Part shown: positions 1-11,735 of the stretch, one piece after another | Numbering within the stretch: position 1 is the stretch's first letter | Layout: the number at the start of each line of letters is the position of its first letter | NCBI GenBank assembly: GCA_030522415.1 | Contig: CM060121.1 | Location: forward strand, 17,101,642 to 17,165,641 | DNA from: Channallabes apus | Lineage: Eukaryota > Chordata > Actinopteri > Siluriformes > Clariidae | Length of the DNA: 64,000 nt | Reading direction: 5' to 3' | The notes under the pieces: generated by a model | The model's input: the letters and a program-made list of their open reading frames with translations, nothing else | The model's database searches: none | What the model was told of the DNA's origin: nothing | Position numbers and translations under genes: made by a program

Positions 1-529
1 CACTTTCTCCTTTAAAGTTTAAGAGAGTTTATAAATGGGGCAACGTTATTATAATGGATATTGTTCTCTGGACCTAACCGCAGCACAGGCTTTATATTTA
101 GGAAGCAGAATTCATACTCTAACTAAATGGTCTGTTTAGTTGCAGTACCACTCAATGTACTATGTTTTTTTTTTTTTTTTTTTTAATATATAGATATTAT
201 TTTATAAATGTGACTGTACAAAGGAGGTTTCAAGGCACACTACAGCTAAAATTGAGCCAAGCATTTGTCTTTGTCTGTCTGCCTGTCTATGTATCAGTTG
301 TGTTCTGTATGCTCATAAAAACCTGACTCTTCACAAGGTGGGGAATGCTTGATTGAAAAAGCTGCAAAGATTCTGACTGATGTATGGCATCAAAACCCTT
401 TTGTGGAAAAGTCGCTGTACTAACTGATCATGTACAGGAAGACGAAATACAGTTTGACTTAACCTATGCATCCCCAGTCTGATATTGTATGTGTTCTCTC
501 TGCCTCTCTCACTCTCTCATACACATTTA
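1..529. other. Unassigned AT-rich sequence
   Basis: No gene or recognisable repeat was seen apart from a T-run near 164-184 and short TCTG/CTCT-rich stretches. Confidence 0.5.
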
Positions 530-1450
530 CTCTCAGAAAATTAGAATGTCATGGAAAATTTTATTCTCTTTTCATATCTTAAATTTAAAGAATTAAACCT
601 TCATATGTTTTAGGATTATTACTTGTAAAGTGAAATATTTCAAGCCTTTTTTTTTATTCAAATGAAAATCAAAAAGGCCATATCTCAAAATATAACAAAG
701 GTACTGTATATAACCATACGCTATCAACAAAGGATTTACAATACAGGATTAAAAAAAAAAATTATGCACATTTATGTACTTGATACTTGGTCAAGGCTTC
801 TTTTAACATAAATTACCGCACCAATGTAGCATAAAGGCGATAAGCGTTTGGCGCTGCTAAGGCGTTATTGAAGACTAGGATGCTTTAATGGCAGCCTGTA
901 TGCATCTATGGCATTCAGGTAGGGTGAGTTGGATGGCCAATCAAGCACAATGGTCATGGTAACACTAGTCAGTGTTAGCACCTGTCCACAGTGCCAAAAC
1001 TAAGTCCTGCTGGAAAAGGCAATCAGCATCTCCTTAAAGCTTATTAGCAGATAGAAGCATGAAGTGATCTAAAATCTGGTAGATGGTTTTGTTGACTTTG
1101 GAGTTGATAGACAAGTGGAACAACACCAGTTATTTCCAAATGTAATACAAAATTTACTTTCATATGAAAAGAAGACTGAGCCAAAGGTCCAGTTCTTTTT
1201 TAATTTTTTTTTGCTTAGCCCAGATAAAATGTTTCTGATATCTCTGCTTCAGGAGTGGGTTGGTAGTAGGAATACACCAGCTGGAGCCCATTTTCTAAAG
1301 ATGTTTGTGTGTGGTTGCCCTTGATACGCTGACTCCAGCCTCCACTTCTTTCAAGGCTCTCTCAAGTTCTTGAATCAGCTTCAACTGACAGTCCGTGCAT
1401 GGCTGTAGTCATCTCTGATGCTGTGTATCTTTTCCTCACCTTTTTTTTCC
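530..1450 (-). mobile_element. Degraded Tc1/mariner-like transposon, antisense
   Basis: The first part (530-700) resembles the terminal repeat of the Tc1 elements at 29.3 and 49.5 kb (CTTTCATAT..TTTAG, TCAAGCC..TTTT). The part from about 780 reads on the - strand as eroded transposase (for example GGCCAATCAAGCACA, GTCCTGCTGGAAAA), a sequence common in fish Tc1 copies. Many indels and stops make it non-functional. The left boundary is approximate and the right end merges into unassigned DNA. Confidence 0.6.
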
Positions 1451-2026
1451 CCCAGTCAATTTTTTTTCTTCCAGGCAACTTTTCACAAATATGCTTAAAT
1501 ACTTGTGAAAGTACCTTCTGTGGCTTACCCTCCTTGTGGAGAATGTCAATGATCGTGTTTTTATTTTTTATTTTTTATTGAATTTAGAAAGTTTTGCATT
1601 GCACACCATCCCATGTGGTAAGAGCAAATTATTTTATACAAAAGTTTGTTTAGAATTGTAGCAAAATAATAAATATATTGGACTGGAATATTTATAAAAT
1701 TGTGTGATTTACAAAATATGTAAAAAAATAAATAAAAAAATGCCAGAAAAGAAAGCAACATCATAAATAAGCTTGCACTTTCAAACTCAAACAAAAAGAA
1801 AGCTGCTGAATTTTGTATGCAAAAAAGAAACAGGTTCAATAGTCAAAGTGGGTGGTTCTGCTGGATGCTCATTAAACTTAGTACATAATTTCCTGCACAA
1901 ATTATACCTGAGACTAAAGAGTCCTCAAAGCATTGTTTCCCCGAATAGTGGCTTTGTTTCATTAATTACTGTCTTCTGGGCTTTATAGTTTCTTCACTTG
2001 CTTTTTTTTGGCATACAAGGCATTTA

Positions 2027-3105
2027 CAGTGGGGCAAAAATGTATTTAGTCAACCACCAATAGTGCAAGTTCTCCCACTTAAAAAGTTGAGAGAGGACTG
2101 AAATTTCATCATAGGTATACCTCAACTATGAGAGACGAAATAAGGGGAGAAAATCCAGAAAATCACATTGTAGGATTTTTAATGAATTAATTGGTACATT
2201 CCTTGGTTAAATACTGTAATTCTTTGGTCACCTACAAACGAGAAGGTTTCTGGCTCTCACAGACCTGTAACTTCTTTAAGAGGCTCCTCTGTCCTCCACT
2301 CTTTACCTGTATTAATTGCATCTGTTATCAGTATAAAAGACTCTTGTCCACAACCTCAAACAGTCACACTCCAAACTCCAATATGGCCAAGACCAAAGAG
2401 CTGTCAAAGGACACCAGAAACAAAATTGTAGACCTGCACCAGGCTGGAAAGAATCTGCAGCTTGGTGTGAAGAAATCAACTGTGGTAGTTTCTAGAATAT
2501 GAAAGACATACAAGACCACTGATGTCTCCCTCAATCTGGCGCTCCATGCAAGATCTCTCCCTGTGGGGTCAAAATGATCACAAAAACTGTGGGCAAAAAT
2601 CCCAGAACCACACGGGGGGACCTAGTGAATGACCTGCAGAGAGCTGGGACCAAAGTAACAAAGGCTACCATCAGTAACACACTTCGCCGCCAGGGACTCA
2701 AATCCTGCGGTGCCAGACGTGTCTCCCTGCTTAAGCCAGTACATGCCCAGGCCCGTCTGAAGTTTGCTAGAGAGCATGTGGATGATCCAGAAGAGAACTG
2801 AGAGAATGGCAAGTTCCTGGAGTGGCCTAGCCAGTCTCCAGAGCTCAACCCCATAGAAAATCTATGGAGGGAGTTCAAAGTCCGTGTTGCCCAGCGACAA
2901 CCCCAAAACATCACTGCTCTAGAGATCTGCATGGAGGAATGGGCCAAAATACCAGCAAGTGTGTGAAAACCTTGTGAAGACTTTTGACGTTTGACCTCTG
3001 TCATTGCCAACAAAGGGTATATAACTAAGTATTGAGATGAACTTTTGTTATTAACCAAATACTTATTTTCCACCATTTTTTTGTTTTACTTTTTTTGTCC
3101 CACTG
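2027..3105 (+). mobile_element. Internally deleted Tc1-like transposon with terminal inverted repeats
   Basis: The left end CAGTGGGGCAAAAA (2027-2040), preceded by TA, is nearly inverted at the right end TTTTTGTCCCACTG (3092-3105). Between lie pieces of a Tc1 transposase on the + strand: an N-terminal part from ATG 2384 (AKTKELSKDTRNKIVDLHQ), a second helix-turn-helix part at 2574-2801, and the C-terminal [18 protein letters not shown] near 2829-2880. The central catalytic region is missing and frames are broken, so this is a dead copy about 1.08 kb long. Confidence 0.88.
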
Positions 3106-3183
3106 GATTTGCATGCGCCTAAGAATATAGTACAGTTTTGACTACAGTCATTATGTCTGTTAGCAAGATTGATAGGATTGCTG

Positions 3184-3440
3184 ACACACTGTATGGCCAA
3201 AAGTATATGGACACCTGTTCATCAATACCATATACATTATACATTGCCAGAAACTGTGACCACAGAGTTTGCTGCAATAATGGGGCCCAAACCTGTTCAA
3301 CAATGACAGTGCCGCAGTGCAAAATGAACTCCATGAAGATGTGATTTGCCAAGGATGTTATGGAAGAACTTAAGTGGCCCGCACATAGCCTTGGGCTTAA
3401 CCCTACAGAACATCTTCAGGGTGTAGTGGTTCAGCAGTGT
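3184..3440 (+). mobile_element. DNA transposon remnant (Tc1-like), two ends joined
   Basis: It starts with the transposon terminus TATGGCCAAAAGTATATGGA and contains part of a coding end (GTGGCCCGCACATAGCC, TTGGGCTTAACCCTACAGAACA) that reads like an eroded NPxEH/L motif of a Tc1-type transposase. The same family recurs antisense at 36.84-37.17 kb. The middle is absent. Confidence 0.6.
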
Positions 3441-6400
3441 CCGGCAACAGAGGGAGAGATTACTTTTTTTTTTTAACCCTGTCAAATCAACTTATTGCCT
3501 AGTATGGTTCCCCCTAGAGCAAAGCACAGAACACTTTCTGGCCAGTACATATACTGGCTCATATCTGGCCATGTTATCTACTGTAAGCCTTTCCACCTCT
3601 ACTGCTGATCCTTCCCATGTTGGACAGAATTGAGCAACTCCACCACAGAGTGCTACTTGTATCTCAAAGTCATGTGAAGTCATCTCTATTTAGACCTTGC
3701 CTTTAAAGTGAACAGTTGTAAAACTGCCATTTTAAGAGAGACTTAAAACATTTCAGTGAGCTGTTAATGGCATCATAACCTTACTGAACTACTGACTGAC
3801 CAAAGCAAGTCTCGTTTTCCAAATTCTTTTTCTGAATTAGCAGAATATTTAAAATATCTGATACTAGCATTAGTACCCATCATTGACAGCTAAAGAGTTT
3901 GTAGAAATAGTAAAAAGGTTAAAGCTGAAAATAAGCGGATCAGCTTTAATGAATCATTGATATTATTATTTCAGTCTGAAGCCCATGTACATGTCTGTCT
4001 GTCTTTCTGTATGGCAGAACTCTTTGCTTAACTTATTTATGTTAAAAAAAAAATTCCGTAAGCTTGAGTAGCTTACGCCTTGTTTACACTAAGCTGTACT
4101 TCTTTCATTGTCAGCCAAATCAGTGAATCACAGATAAGGGATAGAATAACTAGATTGGATAAAGCATGTTATAGTAAAATTAATTTATACCTCTTCAGTG
4201 CAAAAGTTTAATTAAATTCTGTCCAGCGGTCGATTTAAGACGCGCCCACAGTTTGATGTGTGCACAGTATGCTGTCAAAACTTGTGGTTTATAATCTGGG
4301 ACATAACTGCTCATAACTTCCCTTCTACTCAACAGTTTGATTTCATTTATGGCGTACTGTAGGTTTAACTCCAAACCTAATGACTGGTAAAGTTTCATAC
4401 GTATTTATACGTACATACACACAGACAGACAGACAATTTTCTCAGACTGGTTTTGGGTCCTCCAATGTATGAAAAGTAAAGGGCGAGTTCTTAACAATGT
4501 AAAGACAAAACTTTTCTGACTATGAATTGGTAATTCTGCTTATAATTGTTATTGTTAGCAAGAGCTCAAGTAAAGAATTTTGAGTCTTGATGAACCCTAA
4601 CAGAAACAATAGGAATGTGGACATTAACATAATTCATAGTTTTTTTTCCTTATGTGTAGCTAATTATGAAGACTAATTAAACAAACTGTAATAGACTGTA
4701 CAGTTTATGGTGACTGATTACTTGGTATGTAGTGCACTCAATCAAACACCATAAAACGTTGTTTGGCTCTACAACAGAGGGTTTCTCTTTAAGAAACTAT
4801 TGCTAATAGATCCTAGAATGGTTAATTGTCTAAATAATGTCACACTTGCTACAGGGCTTCTGAATAGACATTCAAGAAGCAAATAGACACTCATAGTTTT
4901 GGGATAAACGTGTGTACAAAAATTAATAAAATTTTTGAGCATGTAAAGTTCAGCTATTAATGCATGTTTAATACTAAGTTTTCCATAGTGGCTTTAAGAG
5001 CAACAGATCTCAAAATCAAAGATACCTCTTAGAAAACCCCAGGTATGACTCTTGATGTTTAACCTTTTTCTTTTTATTAAATTATGATTCTGAAAGTTTT
5101 TTTTTTTTTTTTTTTAATATGCCTAGTTGTTTGTCTCTGAGACAGGCCACCCTCAGACTGACCAACAATCTGGCCCTTGTTTCGAAAAATCTGAAATATA
5201 TTTAAAATTTTTACTTTTACATATGCTTAAAGACATATTTCAGGTAATTTCAATGTCTTCAAATTCAACATAGGTTCGAAAACTAAAATGTGTTATTGTA
5301 AGTGTTTCGATTTGCTGTATATACAGTACTGTATGCACATGCTGTTTTTATAAGGGGTTATAATGGAACAGAACATTAAGATATGGGAGAGAAAGAGAGA
5401 GAGATGTTTAAGGGTTCTCGAAAAATACTGAATGGTGGAACTGAGATGGCGGGAAGTCAATGTATTGTAGTAAGAGCTCTCTCTCTCTCTTTCTCAGCAT
5501 CAGCGGGAGCTCTAAGTTGTTGTTATCCAATATCTATCACATTTCTAGACATGTGTGAGGAATGTCAGCTCTTTGCTTTCCAGGGGTGAATTGTTAAAGG
5601 CTTAAGGGCCACACTATGAAACACAAGCGGCAAGTGCTTTAGATAATTTAATTAATGGTTATAGAACTCTACAATATACTGTGAGAATTTTTTTTTTACT
5701 GTGATATGAGATTGCTTACACTAAATCTAACATGTTTCCATGTATTATTTCACAGAAGTAAGAAAATTATTTAAACAGGTTTTTGAATGTTGAGAGGTCT
5801 TTAGTAAAATGTAAATTAGATTTGTGTGCATGCTCTAGTGCCCTTTCACTGCCTCTGTCTCTCAATGTGTTTATGTGTCGAGGGAAGTATGTGCATGTGC
5901 AGAGAGCAGACACAGTGGGTCTCTGAAAGAGGTTAAGGACAGGGGACTCTGGGCCTCAGTAACCCAGCATGAGCTGAGCATGGGAAGAGCAGACATGTTT
6001 TACATATATTACACTGGATATAGTATCTTTAATAATTACATTCATACAATAATTATTTTTAAGCATATCATTAAGATAATTTTTTTAAAGAATTGTTCTG
6101 TGTTGTGTTGGTGCATATAGCATGTAGTCACCTCAGCTCAAGGTACTTTCTGTGCATTTTCCTCCAGGTTGTCCAGTTTCCTCCCATTCCTCCAAAATAT
6201 GCAGGAATGTATTGACTATGCTACAATCCACCTCGATGAAAGTGTCTCTTTCTGAGGCACATATGCCTCAACAAAATACTTCAAAGTCAATGCTAATAGT
6301 GTGCAGTGACCCAATTTGTGTGACCTAATACCTCTTTGTCTGTATCCTTTAACCGGATGACCCCATACTCCCAGCTTGGATTTCATTGCCCCGTGGTTGG

Positions 6401-7079
6401 CACTTGTAGCACTTAAACTCTTTTTAGCCATTTTTAGCCAGTTTTGCTGGGCTCAGGATTGAGCAGTATGTGGTGACATATCAATATTTTCAGCACGACC
6501 TAGAAAATATAATGAATTGAATCTTATTTCATTTTAACCAACTATACAAACATGTAGCAAAAAAAAAAAAAAAAAAGGTCACACAGGCGAACAAGTAGAA
6601 TAGATACGTAGATACACAGGATCACAAGTTTTTCTGGTTGTTTTCAGTTGTTTCTAAAATATGACAATTTTATTATACTAATATTTTAGATATATTTTGA
6701 GAGTTCTACACTTTTGTGACATCACAGATTTTACACGTAAAATTTACACGTTTTAAACGTAATGATAACTTTCGTTCTAAATACACAAAAATGTGTAAGG
6801 AGATGGTCCTTTTCAACAGATTTTAACAGATGGAACTGTAGAAATGAGACCAAACACATTTTGGTAGTAGGTATTTAACCGTTTTTAGTTAGTATTAGTT
6901 CATTTTTTTCTCACTTTGAAGCATTGGTTTACACGTCAGTAGCTACAGTTGATCAATTCAGGGAAACTTCGTCTTGAGGGGAGAACTTAAAAAATTATTA
7001 AGTTGTAGGCCGACTTAAAAATACTTAAAACCATACTTAAAAATTATTAAATTGTACATGTAAGGACATTAAAGGGTTA
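3441..7079. other. Unassigned AT-rich upstream region with short simple repeats
   Basis: No gene is supported. It contains a T-run (about 5098-5116), GAGA and CTCT stretches near 5386-5402 and 5480-5492, a SINE-like scrap near 6125-6210, an A-run (6560-6577) and a repeat at 6585-6800 that is shared with 62.6 kb. The stretch at 4195-4440, ending in (ACAG)n, looks repeat-like but I cannot name it. Confidence 0.45.
6585..6800 (+). repeat. Diverged dispersed repeat, copy 1 (partner at 62.6 kb)
   Basis: It shares GTTGTTTC, GTTGTTTCTAA and the block TAATGATAACTTT.GTTCTAA with 62,600-62,800 in the same order and orientation, with similar spacing. It lies about 0.7 kb upstream of WFIKKN2. No transposon hallmark is visible. 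Confidence 0.5.
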
Positions 7080-7459
7080 AGTGATGTTCCTGAGCGTCAT
7101 ATGCGTACAGATTAAGTTAATGTAACTTCAAAATGCTCTTCAGTTGGTTGAAGTTCCGTTGGTTGGCTGTAATCTGTACAGAGCATTTCTAAATCCCGTG
7201 CTAGCGCTTAAACAGGAGCGTTCATGTACAGCGAGATAATCTCCAAGGACTCTTAAAGGTGGCGTGGTGCATCGGCTTCTCTCTCCAGCTCGCTAACTCA
7301 CTGCACCGACCTACACGCCCGTGTTCACTCAGAGCAAGCCTATATGTGACTATACATCGAGTTCACTCCTCACTTCCACCATCGTGAGCGTAAGGACGTC
7401 TCTGAGCGTTTGAACTCTTTAGGAAAGATTTTTGCTGAAGTTTCACTAAACTCTAGAAG
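7080..7459 (+). promoter_or_regulatory. wfikkn2: Putative WFIKKN2 promoter and 5'UTR
   Basis: This stretch immediately upstream of the WFIKKN2 start codon is richer in G+C and CpG than the AT-rich DNA before it, especially 7195-7340. I see no clear TATA box at a sensible distance and cannot place a transcription start. The start codon context is ordinary. The call rests on position and composition only. Confidence 0.4.
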
Positions 7460-10444
7460 ATGTGGTGGATGTTGTTTCCCCGATGGATTTGGTTTTTCCT
7501 TGGGCATGTCTGCGTTTTGCGCTCGCATCTTCGGGTCCGAGCAATGACTGTGTCCAAGGTGGTGTATTCTCACGCCGGAATGTGTCCTAATGAGATGAAC
7601 CCGAACCTCTGGGTGGACGCTATGAGTACCTGCATGCGCGAGTGCCAGTCAGATCAGGTGAGGATAGTTTCGGTGGCACGCGCACTGCGCTCAGTGCATG
7701 TCGTTTTAAACTGCTACATGCTTTCCCACATTTTCCTCTTTTTTTTATTTATCTTAAAGTTTTGTATATTTAGGCAACTCGACTTCGAACACGTTAGCAT
7801 AATTCAGCCTAGATAATCCGCACTGAAAAGTAGATTCTTATTTAAAATATGTAAATTGCAACAGGAAAACTATACATTTTCATGTAGGCACATAGAAACA
7901 AGCTGTTTTCAGTGCTTTACATATATAACGTTTCCCTTAACTAACTTTTTTTTTTTACTGCATTAAAAAGTAAACCTATGGACATTATTAATCAATTTCA
8001 TTGACGTTTAAACAAATGTTTAAAAAATACTTAACATTTGCCTACTTAATATTTTTACATTTGTTTAAAGTCAGTGAAATTGATTAATAATTATTAAATT
8101 AATGCTAATTTATTTTGATTAATGATTATTTAATTCATAATCCAATTCATGCGTTAAATTACAGTATGCTCCCAAATGTTAATAACTTACTGATTTAGAT
8201 TTAAATTTGCAAATCAGCCTAATTTCTGACTTTTGCCATTTGTTAAACACAACACACATTAATTAAAGTGTTGGTTTAGCTTAATTTGCTATACATTTTT
8301 TAACGGTGGTGTAGTGGTTAGCACTGTCGCCTTGCACCTCCAGGGTCCGGGTTCGATTCCCGGCCAGGCTCGATTCCCGTCTATGTGTGCATGGAGTTTG
8401 CATGTTCTCCCCATGTTTGGTGGGTTTCCTCCCACAGTCCAAAGACATGCAGATTAGGCTAATTGGCGTTCCCAAATTGACCATAGTGTGTGAATGAGAG
8501 TGTGTGTGTGTGCTCTACGATGGATTGGCACGCTGTCCAGGGTGTACCCTGCCTCGTGCCCTAAGTCTCCTGGGATAGGCTCTAGGTCCCCGTGACCCTA
8601 AATACAGGATAAAGCGGTATAGAAGATGAATGAATGAAATGAATAGTTAATTTTATTCATTATCCTATCTTTAAAAATCGGTTCCAAGCCCTGATAAAAT
8701 GGGACAGTTGCGTCAGGAAGGGCATCCAGTGTAAAACCTGTTCCGAGTTGTTGAGATTGCATGGTCCACTGTGGCGACCCCTCAATGAGAGCAGCTGAAT
8801 GACTAACAACAACAACAACAATCCTATCTTCCAAAATGTATAGTCTAATAATTTTCTATATAAATTATCCCCCTGCACTATGACAGCATTGCTGATGGAC
8901 ATTCTTGCTAATTTTTATTTTTCATCCCTTAGGATTGTGAGACATTTGAGAAGTGCTGTTTAAACGTGTGTGGAAGTAAAAGCTGTGTGGCTGCCCGCTA
9001 TAGGGACGTAAAGGGAAATAAGGGACCAATGGGAATGCCAAAAGAAGCCATCTGTGACAAGTTCATGTGCACGCAGCAGGGTTCAGAGTGTGACATCTGG
9101 GACGGACAGCCTGTGTGCAAGTGCCGTGACCGCTGTGAGCGGGAGCCTCGCTTCACTTGCGCCTCCGATGGAATGACCTACTACAACAAGTGCTACATGG
9201 ACGCGGAGGCCTGTTCCAAGGGTGTCAGCCTTACTGAGGTCACTTGCCGGTTCCATCTGTTGTGGCCTAACACCAGCCCACCTCCTGAGGAGACGACTAT
9301 GCTTCCTACCACTGTTTACCTGGAAACTACCCCTATGGACATCCAGGCTCCTACAATGATCAGTAATCCAGGGCAAAACATTGTGTTTGTGGGTGAGACA
9401 GCAAGCTTCCTGTGTGAAGTCAGTGGCAAACCGAAACCAGACATCACATGGGAGAAGCAAGTGGAGGGAAAAGAGAACACCATCATGAAGTTAAACTACG
9501 TACAAGGTAACATTGTAGTGACTAACATTGCTCAGCTTGTCATCTATAATGCCCAGGTCCAAGATGCTGGCATTTATACCTGCACCGCTAAAAACTTGGG
9601 TGGTTCTATACAGACCCACTTCATGTTGTCTGTCATACGTCAAGATCAAGCCATGAATGAGAGCTTTATTAATTCCACACGTCTCCCTGCTGAGGAGTGC
9701 CTGAAAGCACCTGATATGGGCGACTGTGGAGAGGAGACCATCAGCTGGTACTACGAAGCCAAGCGGAACAACTGCTTCACTTTCACTTATAGCCAGTGCA
9801 ACAAGAATAGGAACCACTTTGATACGTACAAATCATGCATGCTGTCCTGTGGAGCAGAACTGGCTGCCCCTTGCTCCCTCCCTAGTGTCCAGGGACCCTG
9901 CAAATCCTACCAGCCACGTTGGGCATACAACCATCTCCTCAAGAAGTGCCAATCTTTTGTCTATGGAGGCTGTGGTGGCAATGAGAACAACTTTGAAAGT
10001 AAGGAAGCCTGTGAGGACATGTGCCCGTTTCCCAAGAACCACAACTGCAAGCTGTGCAAGCCCAAACAGAGGATGATAACCAGCTTCTGCAAAAGTGACT
10101 TTGCAATCTTGGGTCGCATTACAGAACTGACAGAGGATCAAGATTCAGGCCATGCGCTTATTACAGTAGATGAGATTCTAAAGGATGAGAAGATGGGGCT
10201 AAAGTTCTTTGGACAGGAGCCCTTGGAGGTGACACTGCTCAACATAGACTGGAGTTGTCCGTGTCCCAACATCACCAATGCTGAGGGCCAGCTTATTATA
10301 ATGGGGGAGGTGCACAATGGGATGGCAGTCCTGCAGCCTGACAGCTTTGTGGGAGGCTCCAGCAGCCGTCGCATACGCAAGCTCCGTGAAGTCATCAACA
10401 AGAAGGCTTGTGCCTTTCTCAAGGAGATTGCCAACACACAATAG
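7460..10444 (+). CDS. wfikkn2: WFIKKN2, secreted WAP/Kazal/Ig/Kunitz/NTR protein; join(7460..7657, 8933..10444)
   Basis: Family role (known): a secreted multidomain protein that binds GDF8 (myostatin) and GDF11 and restrains their signalling. Seen: exon 1 encodes residues 1-66, with a hydrophobic leader in about residues 1-28, and ends CAG|GTGAGG. Exon 2 follows CCCTTAG| at 8933 in phase 0 and runs to TAG at 10442-10444. The product is 569 residues, close to the roughly 576 of human WFIKKN2. Domains: WAP with all eight cysteines (C42, 58, 62, 68, 74, 75, 79, 84), split by the intron; Kazal/follistatin-like about 107-171; Ig about 206-301 (C227, W239, C283); Kunitz-1 322-372 and Kunitz-2 380-430, both with perfect six-Cys spacing; NTR from C438 to the end. 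P1 is Gly in Kunitz-1 and Lys in Kunitz-2. NxS/T sequons lie near 308 and 313. ATG 7460 is chosen because it precedes the hydrophobic leader. The paralogue WFIKKN1 is less likely given the TOB1 neighbour. Confidence 0.96.
8304..8637 (+). mobile_element. tRNA-headed SINE (Mermaid-like), nearly full length, in WFIKKN2 intron
   Basis: The 5' end carries a pol III box A (GTGGTTAGCACTG) and box B (GGTTCGATTCC) as in tRNA-derived SINEs. The shared body follows (GGAGTTTGCATGTTCTCCCC, TCCCACAGTCCAAAGACATG), then a tail with CCAGGGTGTACCC, GGATAAAGCGGTATAGAA and GAATGAATG repeats. The first bases of the usual head are missing. It resembles copies at 21.2, 33.3, 41.3 and 44.7 kb. The name Mermaid-like is from memory of catfish SINEs and needs a library search. 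Confidence 0.85.
8672..8820 (+). mobile_element. 5'-truncated SINE/LINE-tail retroposon with 10-bp target-site duplication
   Basis: The sequence holds a teleost retroposon 3' body (GTCAGGAAGGGCATCC, GTGGCGACCCCT) ending in an (AAC)n tail. It is bounded by a perfect direct repeat ATCCTATCTT at 8662-8671 and 8821-8830. No tRNA-like head is present, so the copy is 5'-truncated. The same family appears on the opposite strand near 27.47-27.72 kb. Confidence 0.85.
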
Positions 10445-10915
10445 TAATAAGCTCACACTGAAATGCTGTGGACTCTGAGAGACACCATAAGTACCCGTTC
10501 CCACAAACCTTTCACTATGCATCACAGTGAGGCACCAGCATTACCATATTACATCAGGGCTTTCAGTTCCATTCCCATGTGTGAATCATGCAAGCAATAT
10601 ATGTGTGAATTTAGGCATACACAGTAATCTCCATGCATACCTGATCATTGTTACTTATTTACTCTGAACTTAACTGTTTTTAAGCACTTATTTTGTAAAA
10701 GTTTGAAGAAAAAGAAATCCTTATTTTAGTTGCTTGTGCTCTTAAATCTGAACCCTAATGACAGATTGCCTTATAGGCAGTTACTAAAAGCTAAATCCCA
10801 TGGCCTTTAACTTTTTAACTCAGTTATGAAAAAGGCTAAAATTTGCTGACTAACTTCATCCCTTTTATTTATCACATTGTCATTTTGAATTAATAAATGG
10901 CCTGTTGATTTTGTC
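10445..10915 (+). other. wfikkn2: Putative WFIKKN2 3'UTR with polyadenylation signal
   Basis: The DNA after the WFIKKN2 stop is repeat-free. The first canonical AATAAA is at 10892-10897, followed by a T/G-rich stretch, which would give a 3'UTR of about 470 nt. The exact cleavage site is inferred. Confidence 0.5.
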
Positions 10916-11284
10916 TTTGCACCTTGTATTTACATTTTAATATATATGCCCAACTTTGATCTAAACTTTATTTTATTATATGCATATTATTTATTTTATT
11001 AACCTAACTTTTTAAACCTTTCACAAACAAAATTACTGAATAATTACATACTCCAAGACATGCTTTACAAGTTGTATTTTGTTTAAAGACATGGCAGGCG
11101 ATATATCAATGAGATAATTATTAATCTGTAAAATGAATGATTAAAAAATTTATCCCTCACTTCTTTTCTTTTTTCCTTTATTTCCTTACTTTACCAAGAA
11201 GTGCAAACATTTAATACTTCAGCTTAGTGGGTTTTTTTTTTTTTTTTTTTTTTTTTGAGGGGGGTATTTTATGTTAGTTTATTT
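10916..11284. other. AT-rich spacer with poly-T tract
   Basis: No gene or dispersed repeat was recognised. A long T-run occupies about 11231-11256. Confidence 0.5.
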
Positions 11285-11735
11285 GTTCTTTTCCTCTGCT
11301 GTTAGTCAGTGCTGGCCATTGTACTTGAGCAGGCACATTCCAGCTGGTCGGTGGTGGGGGTGAGGGGGAGTTCTCATGGGACACGGGGGGCAGTCTGATC
11401 CGTGTGTTATGTCTGGGTCTGGGGTTCTCGCCTCTCCTCCTGACCTTTCATGTGAGCGCTGGGGCTCTGTTGGCTGAGCACCCCGCTGCCTGACCCTCTC
11501 ATCTTCTCAGCCCGACTCCAGCCCTGCCGTGACATTGCACTGGCGGGGAACCTTCTTCGTACACATGTGTACACACACATATACACTTACACTGCATTCT
11601 AGTTTAAAGTCCATTCTTTGAACTCTTGACTTGATCTGGAGGGCCAGTACATACTTATTTTCCCCAAGGTGGGCCTCTGATGTTGGCTCCCTCAGGCTGT
11701 CCAATGGGGCCCTGGTCCATGACCCTGTAAGAGGC
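11285..11735. other. GC-rich, repeat-free island 0.4 kb past the WFIKKN2 3'UTR
   Basis: This stretch is clearly richer in G and C than its surroundings, with runs such as GGTGGGGGTGAGGGGGAG and several CCCCGC/CAGCCC blocks. I find no convincing coding frame or transposon. It could be a regulatory element or a noncoding RNA exon; neither is shown. Confidence 0.35.

Larger units (their letters stand above)
7658..8932 (+). other. wfikkn2: WFIKKN2 intron 1, carrying two retroposons
   Basis: The 1275-bp intron begins GTGAGG and ends with a pyrimidine-rich tract and CCCTTAG. It splits the WAP domain between its third and fourth cysteines, in phase 0. About 480 bp is inserted retroposon sequence (8304-8637 and 8672-8820). 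The rest is AT-rich with no other recognisable feature. Confidence 0.93.

Noticed and set aside
1561..1839. 92-codon antisense frame rich in Phe/Leu
   Set aside because: It is the composition effect of A/T-rich sequence beside a decayed transposon.
8310..8375. Possible tRNA gene (pol III boxes) here and at 48,370-48,440
   Set aside because: The boxes belong to SINE heads followed by SINE bodies and tails; the cloverleaf is not maintained.
9083..9460. Long antisense frames over WFIKKN2 exon 2
   Set aside because: They are shadows of a strongly supported sense gene with perfect domain cysteine spacing.
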